Source of the DNA: Notolepis coatsorum
Lineage: Eukaryota > Chordata > Actinopteri > Aulopiformes > Paralepididae
Reading direction: 5' to 3'
Length of the DNA: 64,000 nt
Assembly (NCBI GenBank): GCA_963971535.1
Contig: OZ020599.1
Coordinates: 93,321,765 to 93,385,764 of the forward strand
Positions 1 to 10,785 of the stretch are shown piece after piece; position 1 is the first letter of the stretch, and each line of letters opens with the position of its first letter. Both the position numbers and the translations under genes were made by a program. The notes beneath the pieces were generated by a model, which was not told where the DNA came from, ran no database searches, and saw only the letters and a program-made list of their open reading frames with translations.

Positions 1-2516
1 CCTCGTAGTCTGCATATTAATGTTGCAACATTATAGTATAAATGGAAAAAGGAAAATTCAAAACAAAATCAAAGCATATCAGCAGTTAGTCTAAGGTAGG
101 ATCGAATCACAGTTAAATTGCTCATTCAAATGCCATTAAAACAGCGACAATAATAGAAAAAGGAAAAAGAGGGTTATGGCTAAAGTGCAAGCAAAGCTAA
201 ACCTAAGCCAGCCTGTTATCACATATTTTATGTATATTCGGTCGAGAGCCAACGTGAGCCTTGGCCCTAACATGACAGCTATAATGGAAAAATTAGCCAT
301 TAATATATAATTACTCAGCATCAACCTGTAACCATCTACCCTGGAGTCTGCATATTAATGTATCAACGTTATAGCATAAGTGCCTCACGGAAAATTCAAA
401 ACAAAATTAAGGCGAGTCAGTAGTTAGTCCAAGGTAGAACCGGATCACATTTAAATTGCTCATTCAAATGCCATTAAAACATATAGGAAAATTCAATACA
501 AAATTAAATTAAAGCATCCCAGCCGATAGTCCAAGGCAGGTTCGGGTCACAGGTTAACTGCTCATTCAATTGCCCTTAAAACAGCGACACTAATTATTAT
601 ATAATTACTCAGCATCAACCTGTAACCATCTACCCTGGAGTCTGCATATTAATGTATCAACGTTATAGCATAAGTGCCTCACGGAAAATTCAAAACAAAA
701 TTAAGGCGAGTCAGTAGTTAGTCCAAGGTAGAACCGGATCACATTTAAATCGCGCATATAGATGACATAAAAACAGCGACAATAGGAAAGAAAAAAAAAA
801 AAAAAAAAAGGAAGAGAGGGTAATGGCTAGAGTGCAAGCCATATAACCATATAGCCATTAAGTGCAAGCCATACCCGACCCAACCTGTTATCAAATATTG
901 TTTATGCATATTCAACCGACCTTGGCATCTACTTTGGATCACCAAAGCTCAAAACAACCTGGATATAAAAATAAAAAGCATACCAGAAGTTAGTTAGGGA
1001 CTCGGTCACTCTTGAACTGTGCAAACCAATGTCCCTTTGAACAGCAACAGCAACCAAAATACGTAACCATTAACGAATGTCTCAGCGCAGACCATAGTCG
1101 AAGCCCGCTGGCTAGCCCGAGGCTAGCGCGTAAGCTAGTGACGAATCCGGATAGCACGTTAGCCTACTATGTACATTGTTCAGCTAGCTCGTTAGCTTCC
1201 AAAGGGGCGATACACAAGTACGACCATGAGGTCAGCTTTAGCAAGTAACAGAAGTCATTGGGAAGCCCCGCTAGTTGGATGGGCAGAGGACAGTTAGCAT
1301 GTCTGGGCATGACAGCAAGTGTTTGTGAATAGTCGACCTAATCAATGTATATAGGCCCAAACCGCCAAGTCACTCACCCTCCATAGATATCAAGCAACAG
1401 ACTCGGGTGTCTTCGCGAGATATTCCTTCGCTTTAGCCAACGACCAAAACAAACGCTGACCACCGACCTTCTCCAACACAGATAGTTTCGCGGGAGCGAA
1501 TAACGTGGGCCTCAGGCCTAGTCTCCATAGCTTAGTCAGGACCACCTTGTACTCGGCTCTCTGAGCTTGAACCTCCGGTGTAAAGTCCTCGAAAATGGCC
1601 ACTTTGTGATCGCCAAACCTCAGAGTACCCCTTCTGGTACGAGCCGACCGCATGATGATTTCTCTCTGTTGGAGTCTGTTCAGCTTGACTATGATGGGCC
1701 TCGGTTCTTTGTTCACGCCGGGAGAAAACCTGCCCGCTCTATAGGCCGACTCACAGATAGGAGGCGAGGGGAGGACGTCCGTCCCTAGTATCTTCTGCAG
1801 CAGTTCGGGCATGGTCTCAGAGAGACGGCCTTCACCGCTGGTCTCCGGTACTCCAACAATCCTGACGTTGTGGCGTCTATCCCGGGACTGCATCTCCTCC
1901 ATCGCCGACTGTAGTTTGTTGACTTCAGCCTGCCTAGCCAGCAGGGCGGATTCAAGACCCGCCATCTTCTCACATTGTGATGATACCTCCGTCGTTAGCA
2001 TGGCTAGTTCGTTAGCATTAGCCGATGAGGCAGCGTGAATCGTCTCCATCTTGTCTGTCAGCGGGACTACCGCCAGCCGTATTTCTTCTGATATCTCACG
2101 ACGGAGGCTGATACAGAAATCCGCCAGCACTTGCTTCTGTGCTTCAGCGATGCGTGCCTCAGAGTCTGCGTGTACTTTCTTCTGTGCTTCAGCGATGCGT
2201 GTCTCAGAGTCTGCGTGTAGCTTGGTCATGACCAAGAGCACAGCTTCGCTTAACTCCCCGACAGCGGGAGACGGTACGGCCATGCTCGGCGGTGTCGGTG
2301 TCGTGCCTAATTCTTTCATGGCTCTGGTTTCCACCCCCGCCATCGTAGAAAGTCGAAAAAAGTTGATGAATGTATACTAAACACGACGACCTAGCAAACA
2401 GATAAAAAACAAATAAAAATAAAATAAAGACTAATGGGGAGAAACGTATATTCAGCACGGTAGAAGGGAGCTCATGTGAAAACACGTCTACTCCATGATC
2501 GCTCAGCTCCGCCCCC
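1..2516 (-). mobile_element. Tx1/L1-clade LINE, 5' part (copy 1, cut by window start)
   Basis: This segment is the reverse complement, with few differences, of 31107-33500, the 5' part of the full-length LINE later in the window. It contains the 5' UTR (about 2344-2516), ORF1 and part of the long spacer before ORF2. ORF2 would lie left of position 1. The 5' end near 2516 is followed by flank without similarity to copy 2. The spacer holds an internal duplication: about 120 bp at 338-460 recurs at 628-750. The identity with copy 2 is seen directly; the clade assignment rests on the ORF2 of copy 2. Confidence 0.9.
1390..2343 (-). CDS. LINE ORF1 protein (L1-type nucleic-acid chaperone), copy 1
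   Basis: The 317-residue frame is intact and differs from the ORF1 at 31280-32233 by only about two conservative changes (D/E at two sites). It has an N-terminal half rich in A, E, K and R heptads (residues about 45-150, likely coiled coil for trimerisation). An RRM-like block follows, with the RRHNVRIVGVPE motif near 155-166. The C-terminal domain contains PRPIIVKLNR and IFEDFTPEVQ. In L1-type elements this protein binds the element RNA and acts as a chaperone in the ribonucleoprotein. Coding starts at the first ATG after the 5' UTR. This is a family-level inference from motifs. Confidence 0.85.
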   Translation of the reverse strand: MAGVETRAMKELGTTPTPPSMAVPSPAVGELSEAVLLVMTKLHADSETRIAEAQKKVHADSEARIAEAQKQVLADFCISLRREISEEIRLAVVPLTDKMETIHAASSANANELAMLTTEVSSQCEKMAGLESALLARQAEVNKLQSAMEEMQSRDRRHNVRIVGVPETSGEGRLSETMPELLQKILGTDVLPSPPICESAYRAGRFSPGVNKEPRPIIVKLNRLQQREIIMRSARTRRGTLRFGDHKVAIFEDFTPEVQAQRAEYKVVLTKLWRLGLRPTLFAPAKLSVLEKVGGQRLFWSLAKAKEYLAKTPESVA

Positions 2517-2705
2517 GTCTTGCATAACTTGTAAGGTACCCCTCCTGCTGACTTGTCTTGCATAAATTGTAAGTCGCTTTGGATAAAAGTGTTCAGCTAA
2601 ATGACTAAATGTAAATGTAGGAACACGTGGTTTGTATACTGCACACCCACATAACCCTCTCAAGTCGGAGGTAAAATAGCAGACACAAACTGAAACAGGT
2701 TTCTT
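2517..2705. other. Flank with a short dispersed-repeat tail
   Basis: Between the LINE 5' end and the next SINE is a short stretch. It includes, at about 2565-2620, the motif around 'cgctttggataaaagtgttc', which is related to the dispersed teleost repeat at 60890-61000. No coding potential is seen. Confidence 0.5.
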
Positions 2706-3188
2706 TTATTCTTTGATCCACTTTTTCTCCTTATTTTTCTATTTTTCTCTCATCCCAATTTCGCCTCGCCAATTCTCCATTTAATTCTCCCCTCCCCTGT
2801 CTCGAACGTTGCTAGACTATGCCTCCCACTGGTCGGCTGCAGTGAGGACCAAGCCTTGCATCACGTGTCCCCTCCGGTACACGAGGAGGCAGCTGTCGCA
2901 TCTTTTCACCTGAACAGCGCGATCTCTCAGTGGCGAGGAGTAACGCGTGGGAGGCTCACGCTGCCCCTGATACTTCCTGATTCTGCTGTACAGGCGCACC
3001 AACCGACCTTTAGGAGTCGCTGTCCACAACGTCCAATCCCCACCCACCGACTTTCCCACCCCTAACACTGCCAATTGTGTTAGTATGAACGACCAGCCAA
3101 GCCGGTAGCAACGCCGAGAGCTGGGCTCGAACCCAGCATCTCCTGCGTTAGTGGCGAGTGCCTTGCCCACTGCGCCACTTAGCCACTA
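2706..3188 (-). mobile_element. tRNA-derived SINE, large family, copy 1
   Basis: Read on the minus strand, the right end starts with a tRNA-like head (GTGGCGCAGTGGGCAAGG A-box region, then a GGTTCGAGCC-type B box). A conserved body of about 400 bp follows, then a tail ending 'gagaaaaagtggatc'. The same head-body-tail order recurs at six further places in the window. A short flanking repeat 'gtttctt' (2699-2705 and 3189-3195) is a plausible target duplication. It is a non-autonomous Pol III retroposon, not a tRNA gene. Confidence 0.85.
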
Positions 3189-3684
<496 letters not shown>

Positions 3685-3696
3685 ACACTCGCTCAT

Positions 3697-3850
3697 TGAG
3701 CGTGACAGTGGCTCAGGGGGTAGAGCGGTTGCGTGGTAGTCGGAAGGTTCCCAGTTCGATTCCCTCTCCTCCCGGCAGTGTGTTGGAAGTGTCATTGAGC
3801 GAGACACTTAACCCCTAACTGCTCAGACAGACATTTACCAGCTGGTGGCT
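3697..3850 (+). mobile_element. tRNA-derived SINE fragment (second family)
   Basis: It begins with a tRNA-like head ('gacagtggctcagggggtag', B box 'gttcgattcc') and continues with the 'gacacttaacccctaactgctc' body seen in fuller form at 42366-42632 and, with a degraded head, at 19836-20058. The 3' part with the 'gctatataaatgcacc' tail is missing, so this copy is truncated. Confidence 0.75.
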
Positions 3851-4223
3851 GGTGTTAATTTCTCACCCTGTTTTACTAGACTTTCATGAACACTTTCTAC
3901 TCCATACGAGTGATACACACGCACGTGCGGCACACACACACACACACACTCATGCCCTCCGTCCCAATTTGACCACTAAACTCTTCTCCTTCATTTTGAG
4001 TGACACTCAATTAGAAGGGTTAGCGACCTCATGGAGAGAGGGGACACTCTGCGATGTGGTAGGGTTGTAATTGCTGTTCGATACCTGTTAGGACAGCAGA
4101 ACACACCAACCTTCTCTTTTAAGACAGTACTTTTAATTCTCTCATTTTGGAAGGAGAATCATAGCACAGCCACACGTGTGGTTAAAAGCAAGTGTACAGA
4201 GACCTTTTAGTCGCTCAGTCACT
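3851..4223. other. No recognised feature (short CA run at 3935-3950)
   Basis: Non-coding sequence between two SINEs. It includes a minor CA run and nothing else I can name. Confidence 0.5.
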
Positions 4224-4236
4224 ACTGACAGACACC

Positions 4237-4730
4237 TTTCTATCATTTTTCTCCCATCCCCCAATGTAGTCATTAGGCCAATTCCTTTCCTGGTCGTTGC
4301 GCGCATTGCCCCACTGTCGGCCTGGGGAGGGTGTAGAACTACCACATGCTGCCCCACTGTCGGCCTGGGGAGGGTGTAGAACTACCACATGCTGCCCCAC
4401 TGCCTCCTCCGATACATGTGGAGTCGCCAGCCGCTGCTTTTCACCCGACAGCGACGCGTTTCACTGGGACAACGCAACGCGTACAGAGGTTCGCGGCTTT
4501 CACGCTATTTCCCCCAGATCCCCTCCCTGCTGAACAGGCGCCCCGACCGACCAGTAGGAGTCGCTGTTTTGCAACGACCAGAACTCATATACCCCACCGG
4601 CTTCCCACACGCGATCACACTGACAATCGTGTTCGTAGGGACGACTGACCGAGCCGGAGGTACCGCTGACAGAGTCTCTGCGGTGGTAGGCGAGTGCTTA
4701 GACCTCTACGCTACCCAGCCGCGCCCACCC
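4237..4730 (-). mobile_element. tRNA-derived SINE, large family, copy 2
   Basis: A minus-strand member of the same large SINE family. The head at the right end reads 'gggtagcgtagaggtctaag', a variant shared with the copy at 16974. It carries two tandem units of an internal 43-bp motif (4301-4398, 'gtcggcctggggagggtgta'), the same motif that is amplified about fifteen-fold at 17180-17810. Imperfect flanking repeats around 4224 and 4731 ('actgac...gacac') look like a decayed target duplication. It ends only about 55 bp before an eif2s2 exon. Confidence 0.8.
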
Positions 4731-4785
4731 ACTGACGGGACACTTCCACCAGATAATGTGCATTTCTCCTCCACTTGACCTCCAG

Positions 4786-4934
4786 CTCCTGAACCGAGTC
4801 TTCAACATCATGAGGGAGAAGAACCCGGACATGGTGGCCGGAGAGAAGAGGAAGTTTGTGATGAAGCCGCCTCAGGTGGTGCGAGTCGGCACCAAGAAAA
4901 CCTCCTTTGTCAACTTCACAGACATCTGCAAACT
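4786..4934 (+). CDS. eif2s2: eif2s2 exon: eIF2-beta central region
   Basis: This 149-nt exon follows a good acceptor (cttgacctccag) and ends at a GTAAGA donor. It encodes 49 residues from [17 protein letters not shown] to NFTDICK plus two bases of the next codon. I recognise this as eIF2-beta (EIF2S2), the subunit of the eIF2 ternary complex that carries Met-tRNAi to the 40S ribosome and is contacted by eIF5 and eIF2B in the cytosol. The segment is just N-terminal to the archaeal aIF2-beta-like core. It joins in phase to the exon at 6092. Upstream exons (the K-box N-terminus) are not in the window and would lie left of position 1, beyond the LINE and SINEs. Confidence 0.93.
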
Positions 4935-6091
4935 GTAAGAGCCCTATAGCAATACAATTAATTCAATCTTTATTTTATATTCGATAAATACACTGTGTAG
5001 TTAAACTCATTCACAAGTGTCATCATAGTGCGTTAATAAATACAGAAACATCAGACAATCAGAACAATTAAGAGCACATTTAAAAATAATTTAAAAAGAA
5101 ACCAGAGGTAATCATTTAAAAACAATTACCTATTGTGGTGACCAAGGTCATCAAGGTTCTAAACTGACCCATAGACACTAGAGTGTCTAGTTTCAGAGTT
5201 TCCTGCAGGGTATTCCGTGAGGTAGGGGGCAGAGAAGCCAAAATCAGATCGACCAAGCTCAGTACAAACTCTAGGCACTCTAGGTATAAGACAATCACTG
5301 GATCAAGCTCAGTACAAACTCTAGGCACTCTAGGTGTAAGACAATCACTGGATCAAGTTCAGTACAAACTAGACACTCTAGGTGTAAGACAATCACTGGA
5401 TCAAGTTCAGTACAAACTAGACACTCTAGGTGTAAGACAATCACTGGATCAAGTTCAGTACAAACTCTAGGCACTCTATGTGTAAGACAATCACTGGATC
5501 AAGTTCAGTACAAACTCTAGGCACTTTAGGTGTAAGACAATCACTGGATCGTATATGACAGGGTCCAGTGGTCCATTCCAATAAAGAAGTAATATAATTT
5601 GGACAGTCTCTAATTATGGATTTCTAAAGAAACAGATTCCAATGCAACTTACGTGGCATTAAGTAATATAATCAATATTACATTAATGTTATCATCTATT
5701 AGCTTAATATATTCTTATGTACCTGGAAAAAACTCGTCAACCTGCAAACTGTAAGAGTCCTACATCAATATTATGTCAAAGTTATGATCTATTAAGTATA
5801 ATATACTCTATATTATACCAAGAAATATTCATAGAACATCTGCAAACTGTAAGAGCCCTATATCAATATTATATAATCAATATTACATGAATGTTATCAT
5901 CTATTAGCTTAATATGTTATATATACCCAGAAAACCTCCTTTGTCAACTTCAGACATACAATATTAAACAAAAGATGTTACTGCCTTTTAATGCAAGTAT
6001 TTACATAATCCCTCAACCATTTATCTGAGGTTCTGCTAATTCCCATAACGGCAGACTACGCATTTAAATAGACCTTATTTGTTCCATACAG
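4935..6091 (+). other. eif2s2: eif2s2 intron with degenerate exon-edge repeats
   Basis: A GT-AG intron (GTAAGA ... CATACAG). It holds a tandem array of about 48-50 bp units (5250-5550). At 5670-5960 it holds repeated segments resembling the upstream exon's 3' end plus its donor: 'tgcaaactgtaagag' recurs at 5743 and 5841, and 'aaaacctcctttgtcaactt' recurs at 5931. The rest is AT-rich and shows no other feature. Confidence 0.85.
5250..5550. repeat. Intronic minisatellite, 47-50 bp unit
   Basis: About six tandem units of the pattern 'gatcaagttcagtacaaact', '(ctagg)cactctaggtgtaag' and 'acaatcactg'. Units differ by a 3-bp 'cta' deletion and single changes, so the array expanded locally. The frame across it is repeat-derived and is not a gene. 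Confidence 0.93.
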
Positions 6092-6148
6092 GTTGCATCG
6101 TCAGCCAAAACATCTCCTGGCTTTCCTATTGGCTGAGTTGGGAACAAG
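6092..6148 (+). CDS. eif2s2: eif2s2 exon: core helix region
   Basis: A 57-nt exon between 'gttccatacag' and a GTAAAG donor. With the split codons it encodes [20 protein letters not shown], the diagnostic eIF2-beta segment before the [10 protein letters not shown] motif. Phases agree with both neighbouring exons (phase 2 in, phase 2 out). Confidence 0.93.
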
Positions 6149-6301
6149 GTAAAGTGCTCTTTTTATTTAGCGCACACACACACACACACACGCACATGCA
6201 CACTATTCAACATACCATTGAAACTTCCAATACATAATATTAGTATTTGGGTGTTTTTTTGTTATAAATGGCTAATATGTATGTTATTTATTCACATGCA
6301 G

Positions 6302-6387
6302 TGGTTCCATAGACGGAAACAACCAGCTTGTAATCAAAGGCAGATTCCAGCAGAAACAGATAGAAAACGTCTTGAGAAGATATATCA
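6302..6387 (+). CDS. eif2s2: eif2s2 exon: [15 protein letters not shown] motif
   Basis: An 86-nt exon (acceptor 'catgcag', donor GTAAGT) encoding [20 protein letters not shown] and ENVLRRYI. This is the conserved core just before the C-terminal zinc ribbon of eIF2-beta. It ends on the first base of the lysine codon that is completed at 11918. The downstream intron is 5.5 kb, largely because of nested mobile elements. Confidence 0.93.
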
Positions 6388-6419
6388 GTAAGTGGGAGTT
6401 TCACCTGTTTGTACTTAAC

Positions 6420-7418
6420 TCATTTGATTGATTGATTGATTGAAAACTTTATTAACAGATTGCAGAATGGGTACAGTACAGCAGTACAGCTCAATACATA
6501 CAATTGTTAAGGGGATGCAGACCAGAGAAAGACTTTCGTCTTGTTTACATCAGGGTCCCCCATTTTCAATTCATCATATATGACATACATGACATACAGA
6601 TAGACAGTACTGCTACATCTATTTATGACATACCAGATTTGCAAATACAGTACTGTTTGTGATACAAAAAGAGTCCAGAAAAGAGAGTATATACATTTGA
6701 CGTAGAAACTGTACATTGGAGGTGGTTGGGTGGGTGGGGTGGGGGGGGGGTGGGGGGGGTTGGGTAGGAGGGGTGAGTGGGTGGGGGACACTGTACAACT
6801 GTACAAGCAAAACTGTACATTGGAATATTGACAAAACCATACTTGGTCATTTACTGTACATTGGAGGGGGTTGGGTTAGGACATTTACAGGGTCCAGTTT
6901 CGAATTGCAGTCTCCCGTAGGTGTTCTTTGAGAGTGTTTTTGAAAGTGGGTAATGATTCACATTCCTTTACAGCTTTGGGTAGGGCGTTCCACATTGATG
7001 TGGCATAATTGCTAAACGTGTTTAGTCCCTTGTTTGAGCCGAATCTGGGTTTAACATGATTTGTGGAGCTCCCTCTGGTGTTGTGATCGTGGTATTCACT
7101 GACCTTTGGGAGGTATTTTGACATGTACATGGGTACCTTGGTCGTGTAGTGTATCTTGTAGACCAGGCCCATTGCAAGTTGCTGTACTCTGTCGTCTACT
7201 CTAAGCCATCCTAGGTTGTCAAAGTGGGCAGGGGTGAGGTGGGTTCTAGGAGTAAGGTCAAGCAGTAGTCTGACCAGTTTGTTTTGAGATGTTTGTCATT
7301 TTGTTTTTAGCACCTTTGAGGTGCTTTGGTACCATGAGGTGCAAGTCGTAGTACCCTTGAATGAGTGCTCCTGCCAGAGTCTTCAGGGTATTCTTGTTTA
7401 CCAGTGAGGAGATCCGCC
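6420..7418 (-). mobile_element. L2/CR1-like LINE fragment (family A), 5' truncated
   Basis: Inverse orientation. The 3' end at the left has an (ATTG)n tail. A 3' UTR with 'gggggaccctgatgtaaaca' homology and the C-terminal RT-ORF tail (6885-7172 encodes MGLVYKIHYTTKVPMYMSKY and onward) follow. It is nearly identical to the C-terminus of the longer copy at 11946-14800. The 5' end stops near 7418 in the sequence encoding RISSLVNK, and the frame is broken in the upstream part. It is a dead-on-arrival copy in the eif2s2 intron. Confidence 0.9.
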
Positions 7419-9096
7419 AGTCACGATGATAGACGGGTTAACTCGCTAACCGTTCAGCGCCAATCACGTGTATAGTCGGGTTTTAATCGTTATTTCTTTT
7501 ATTAGCGATATCCATAAATTTTCATCCATCCAGCCTGATGTTATCATTGGGAATGGGTCTGAGCTCGCAAAAGGGCGAATACCGTGGGCGGCTACGTGGC
7601 GTAGTGGGCAAGGCGCTCGCCACGAAATCTGGAGACGCTGGGCTTGCCTGTTCGAGCCCAGCGCTCCACATTTGCTTTCAGTTTAGCTGGTCGTCCGTAC
7701 TAATACACATTGGCCGTATTAGGGGGTGGGAAACTGATGGGTGGGGATTGGGCGTTGTGGACAGCGACTCCTACAGGTCGGTTGGTGCGCCTGCGCAGTA
7801 GAATCAGGAAGTGTCGGGGGCAGCGTGAGCCTCCCACGTGTTACTCCTCGCCACTGAGAGATCGAGCTGCGCAGGTGAAAAGATGCGACTGCTGTTACCC
7901 ATGCATTAAAGCGTTCCGTCTCCAGACGGATTTCAGTCTTTTTTATTTATTTTTTCGTCAATTTGATTTGGAGTCTGACGGAATTGGCTACCTGGTATAA
8001 TATGATTTGTAGATGCGTAGGGCATTTTGACCATTCTAACCAATCAAACGTGAGCTTGACGCACACACGCTGCTCACAGTGCCCTCCCCCTCACAGACCT
8101 GTCTTGTCACAGACCCGTATCATTTGCACCGAAGATAGCAAGCGTGCAGGTCCTCTTTTAACACCACTGAAGCATTAAACAATGGCCCAGTAAACTATTC
8201 ACTTTAGTTTACTACACGAGGCGTTCTCTAACGTTATCTAGCTGGCTAGCTGATAGCTCATAACATAATTGAAATTTGTTTTTGAAGCTGTGGCTAACGT
8301 TAGCTAGCTACCGTTCTTCGGGTGGCTAACGGTTAGCTACCTAGCAACTGTAGCTTGCTAATACGGGCTGTCCTGGCTGGCTAACTTTTATTTCGCAATG
8401 GAGTGGAGCTAACTAACTGTACAAATCGATGTGATTGGCTCAGACTGTATTTTGTACGGTTGGCTGCCTGGCTGTTGTGGATTTGGGTAGCCAGCTAGCA
8501 GCTAACATCAACTCAATGTCAACACTATGTTGACACTCTGAGCGAGTTTGCCGACAGCAATGTAACAAACAATATGGTCCGTGCGGAAGCATTATCCCCA
8601 ACACATAGTTATTAGCTAACGTCAGCATAATAACGATAATGGAAGGAGTAAGCCGGCCACTAAAAAGAAAGCGCACGCAGTGTTCTCAGACGAAAAGGAT
8701 GAGCGGCACCACCCAACAAAAGAAAGTTACGAGAGGATGGACGTTTGAAGATAGCAGTGTTTCAAGAGACTGGCTAGGCTACAGTATGATGCGGGGGCTG
8801 TAGACGGTGGTGAGTTGTTAACTTGTTCCGTGTTCCGCAACTATGTCAAAAAGAAAAACAGAAACAACGCATTTGTCATTGTCGTGTTACTTCACACTAC
8901 AAATATGTGAGTCCTCTGCTGTGGTTGTGAGTATCCTTTATTAGCTTAACTCCGTAGCAACATCACACAGGTGTATCTGTAGACGGTCTCCTCCCCACTG
9001 TATATTCTCTCCCCACCGTATGTATCTTTTTTCTCCCACCCACCCTAATGTACAGTCTCCTCCCCATCATAATGTATATAATCTCTGTTAGGATCT

Positions 9097-9352
9097 ATGG
9101 GTAACAGTACTGTATATTTGCATATCGTATATGTCACAAATGTAACATTACTATATACCTGTTCTGTAGTATGTCATGTATGTCCCTATGCCATAAATGT
9201 TGTGTATGTCATAAATGTCACTGAATTGAAAATGGGGGACCCTGATGTAAACAAGACAAACGTCTTTCTCTGGTCTGCATCCCCTTAACAATTGTGTGTA
9301 TTGAGCCGTACTGTATTGTACCCATTCTGCAATCTGTTAAATATTGATTGAT
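9097..9352 (+). mobile_element. LINE family A, 3' UTR fragment (+)
   Basis: It matches the 3' UTR of the LINE at 14500-14760 ('gggggaccctgatgtaaaca', 'ctgcatccccttaacaattg', 'cattctgcaatctgttaa') and ends in a short ATTG tail. There is no coding part. Confidence 0.85.
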
Positions 9353-9720
9353 TGTTATTATAACATATTGCAGAATCGGTACAATACAGTACATCTCAAT
9401 ACACACAATTGTTAAGGGGTTGCAGTTGCAGACCAGAGAAAGACTTTCCTCTTGTTTACATCAGGGTCCCCCATTTTCAATTCATCATAACATATATGAC
9501 ATACTTGACATACAGATAGATAATACTGCTACATCTATACATTTATGACATACCAGATTTACAAATACAGTATTGTTTGTGATAAGTCTAAAAAAGAGAG
9601 TATATACATTTGACGAAGAAACTGTACATTGGAGGAGGTTGGGTGGAGGGGGGGGGGACTGTACATTGGAGGTGGTTGGGGGGGGGGGGGTAACTGTACA
9701 TTGGATTATCGACGAAACCT
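9353..9720 (-). mobile_element. LINE family A, 3' UTR fragment (-), tail to tail
   Basis: An inverted copy of the same 3' UTR. It abuts the previous fragment tail to tail and continues into G-rich 'gtacattggaggtggttggg' sequence that matches 6716-6800. Together the two fragments form a long imperfect inverted repeat. Confidence 0.85.
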
Positions 9721-10785
9721 AAACAAGTAGGCTCCCTTAAAACGGCAACGCTATTAAAAAGAAATACAGTGGAGGTTAAAATAAGAATATGACTTGGCCT
9801 GAAAAAAAGTTCAGTCAGGAGATTTGTTTTTTGCTTTAATCCCTGTGTTACCTCAAGTACCGGAAGGGACTTGTGCTATGTATGACTTAGTCCACATTGC
9901 AGCCGGCTTGTGGGAGGCAAGAAACAGCGTTCGTGACAGGGGAGGGTTGAATTGGATGATACGAAATTGGGATGGGAGAAAATATAGAAAAATGGGAGAA
10001 AAAGTGGATAAAAAAAAAAAGAAAAAAGGGCGAATACCGCCATTAGGAATGGTGTAGTTTCTTTTCTGGGACGATCCGAGCCGTGCAGGCGGGGTTTAAA
10101 TACTCAGGCGAGGTAGGTCTATACAACGATGGCATGGAACAGTAACCCCGCCCGCCCGTTCGTGTGTAACGCTCGGTAATGTGCAACGGACCTCCATGAG
10201 CAGTATTTGGAATGGCGATCAGATAATTGGATTATTTCTTTTGCATTACATCAGATACCAGGTAAGAACACTATATATAAAAGCTTGCGTTGATCTGATA
10301 TGTCTTTCTACCCCGATCGAAGCTGTCTCTGTGTGTGTATGTGTGGCTGTGTGCCGTTGGGTGGGAGGAGGGGACTGGGGGAGCCCCGCGGTCCAGGGCT
10401 CTTTTCATTCTTGCATGAGGAAGGATAATAATGATGATCTAGTGTTGATTTCAGGAAGATTCGATAATCAGGCGAAAAATGACAACGTGTTTAGTGTATT
10501 CCACTAAAGGGCTATTATCGCGTCTTTTCCTGGAATTACTAAGAATCACCAAAACTATACTCATATTCAAAACGGTATAAAACGGAAATGTACCGATGAA
10601 AAAACAATCCGTTTTGTACATGTTGACTGGAAGCAACTCACTGATAATCGACGGGTGTATTAGACCCATAGCTATAATTTAAGATATATTTTAAGCACTC
10701 GCAAATCCTGCAGTCCCCCCATTGATTAAAGCGGTGGCGTTCTAGCGCCCTCTCACGGATTAAGCGATGGCGCAGAATGAGTTAA

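Larger units (their letters stand above)
7900..9845. mobile_element. hAT-like non-autonomous element inside the SINE
   Basis: The insertion splits the SINE and is flanked by a 7-bp repeat 'tgttacc' (7893-7899, 9846-9852), probably 8 bp originally. The terminal inverted repeat reads CATGCATTAAAGC on the left and CAGGGATTAAAGC on the right, fitting the CAGGG-type ends and 8-bp target duplications of hAT elements. The interior holds two LINE family-A tails in opposite orientations (9097-9720) and no transposase frame, so it cannot move by itself. Confidence 0.7.
7584..10024 (+). mobile_element. tRNA-derived SINE, large family, copy 3 (split)
   Basis: The 5' part (head 'gtggcgtagtgggcaaggcg', body) covers 7584-7899. 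The 3' part, ending 'gggagaaaaagtggat' plus an A-run, resumes at 9853-10024. A 15-bp target duplication 'aaagggcgaataccg' flanks the whole element (7569-7583 and 10025-10039). This shows that the two parts are one SINE interrupted after insertion. Confidence 0.88.
7442..10781. mobile_element. TTAA-flanked piggyBac-like non-autonomous element (copy a) with nested insertions
   Basis: TTAA occurs at 7438-7441 and 10782-10785. The terminal sequences next to them are inverted and similar: 'ctcgctaaccgttcagcgcc' on the left, and the reverse complement on the right reads 'ctcattctgcgccatcgc'. The interior shares blocks with copies b (58330) and c (59558): 'atagtcgggttttaatcgtt' near 7470, and 'gatcagataattgga' followed by 'aggtaaga' near 10220-10265. 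A SINE (7584-10024) sits inside and is itself split by a hAT-like element (7900-9845). No transposase is visible. Confidence 0.65.
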
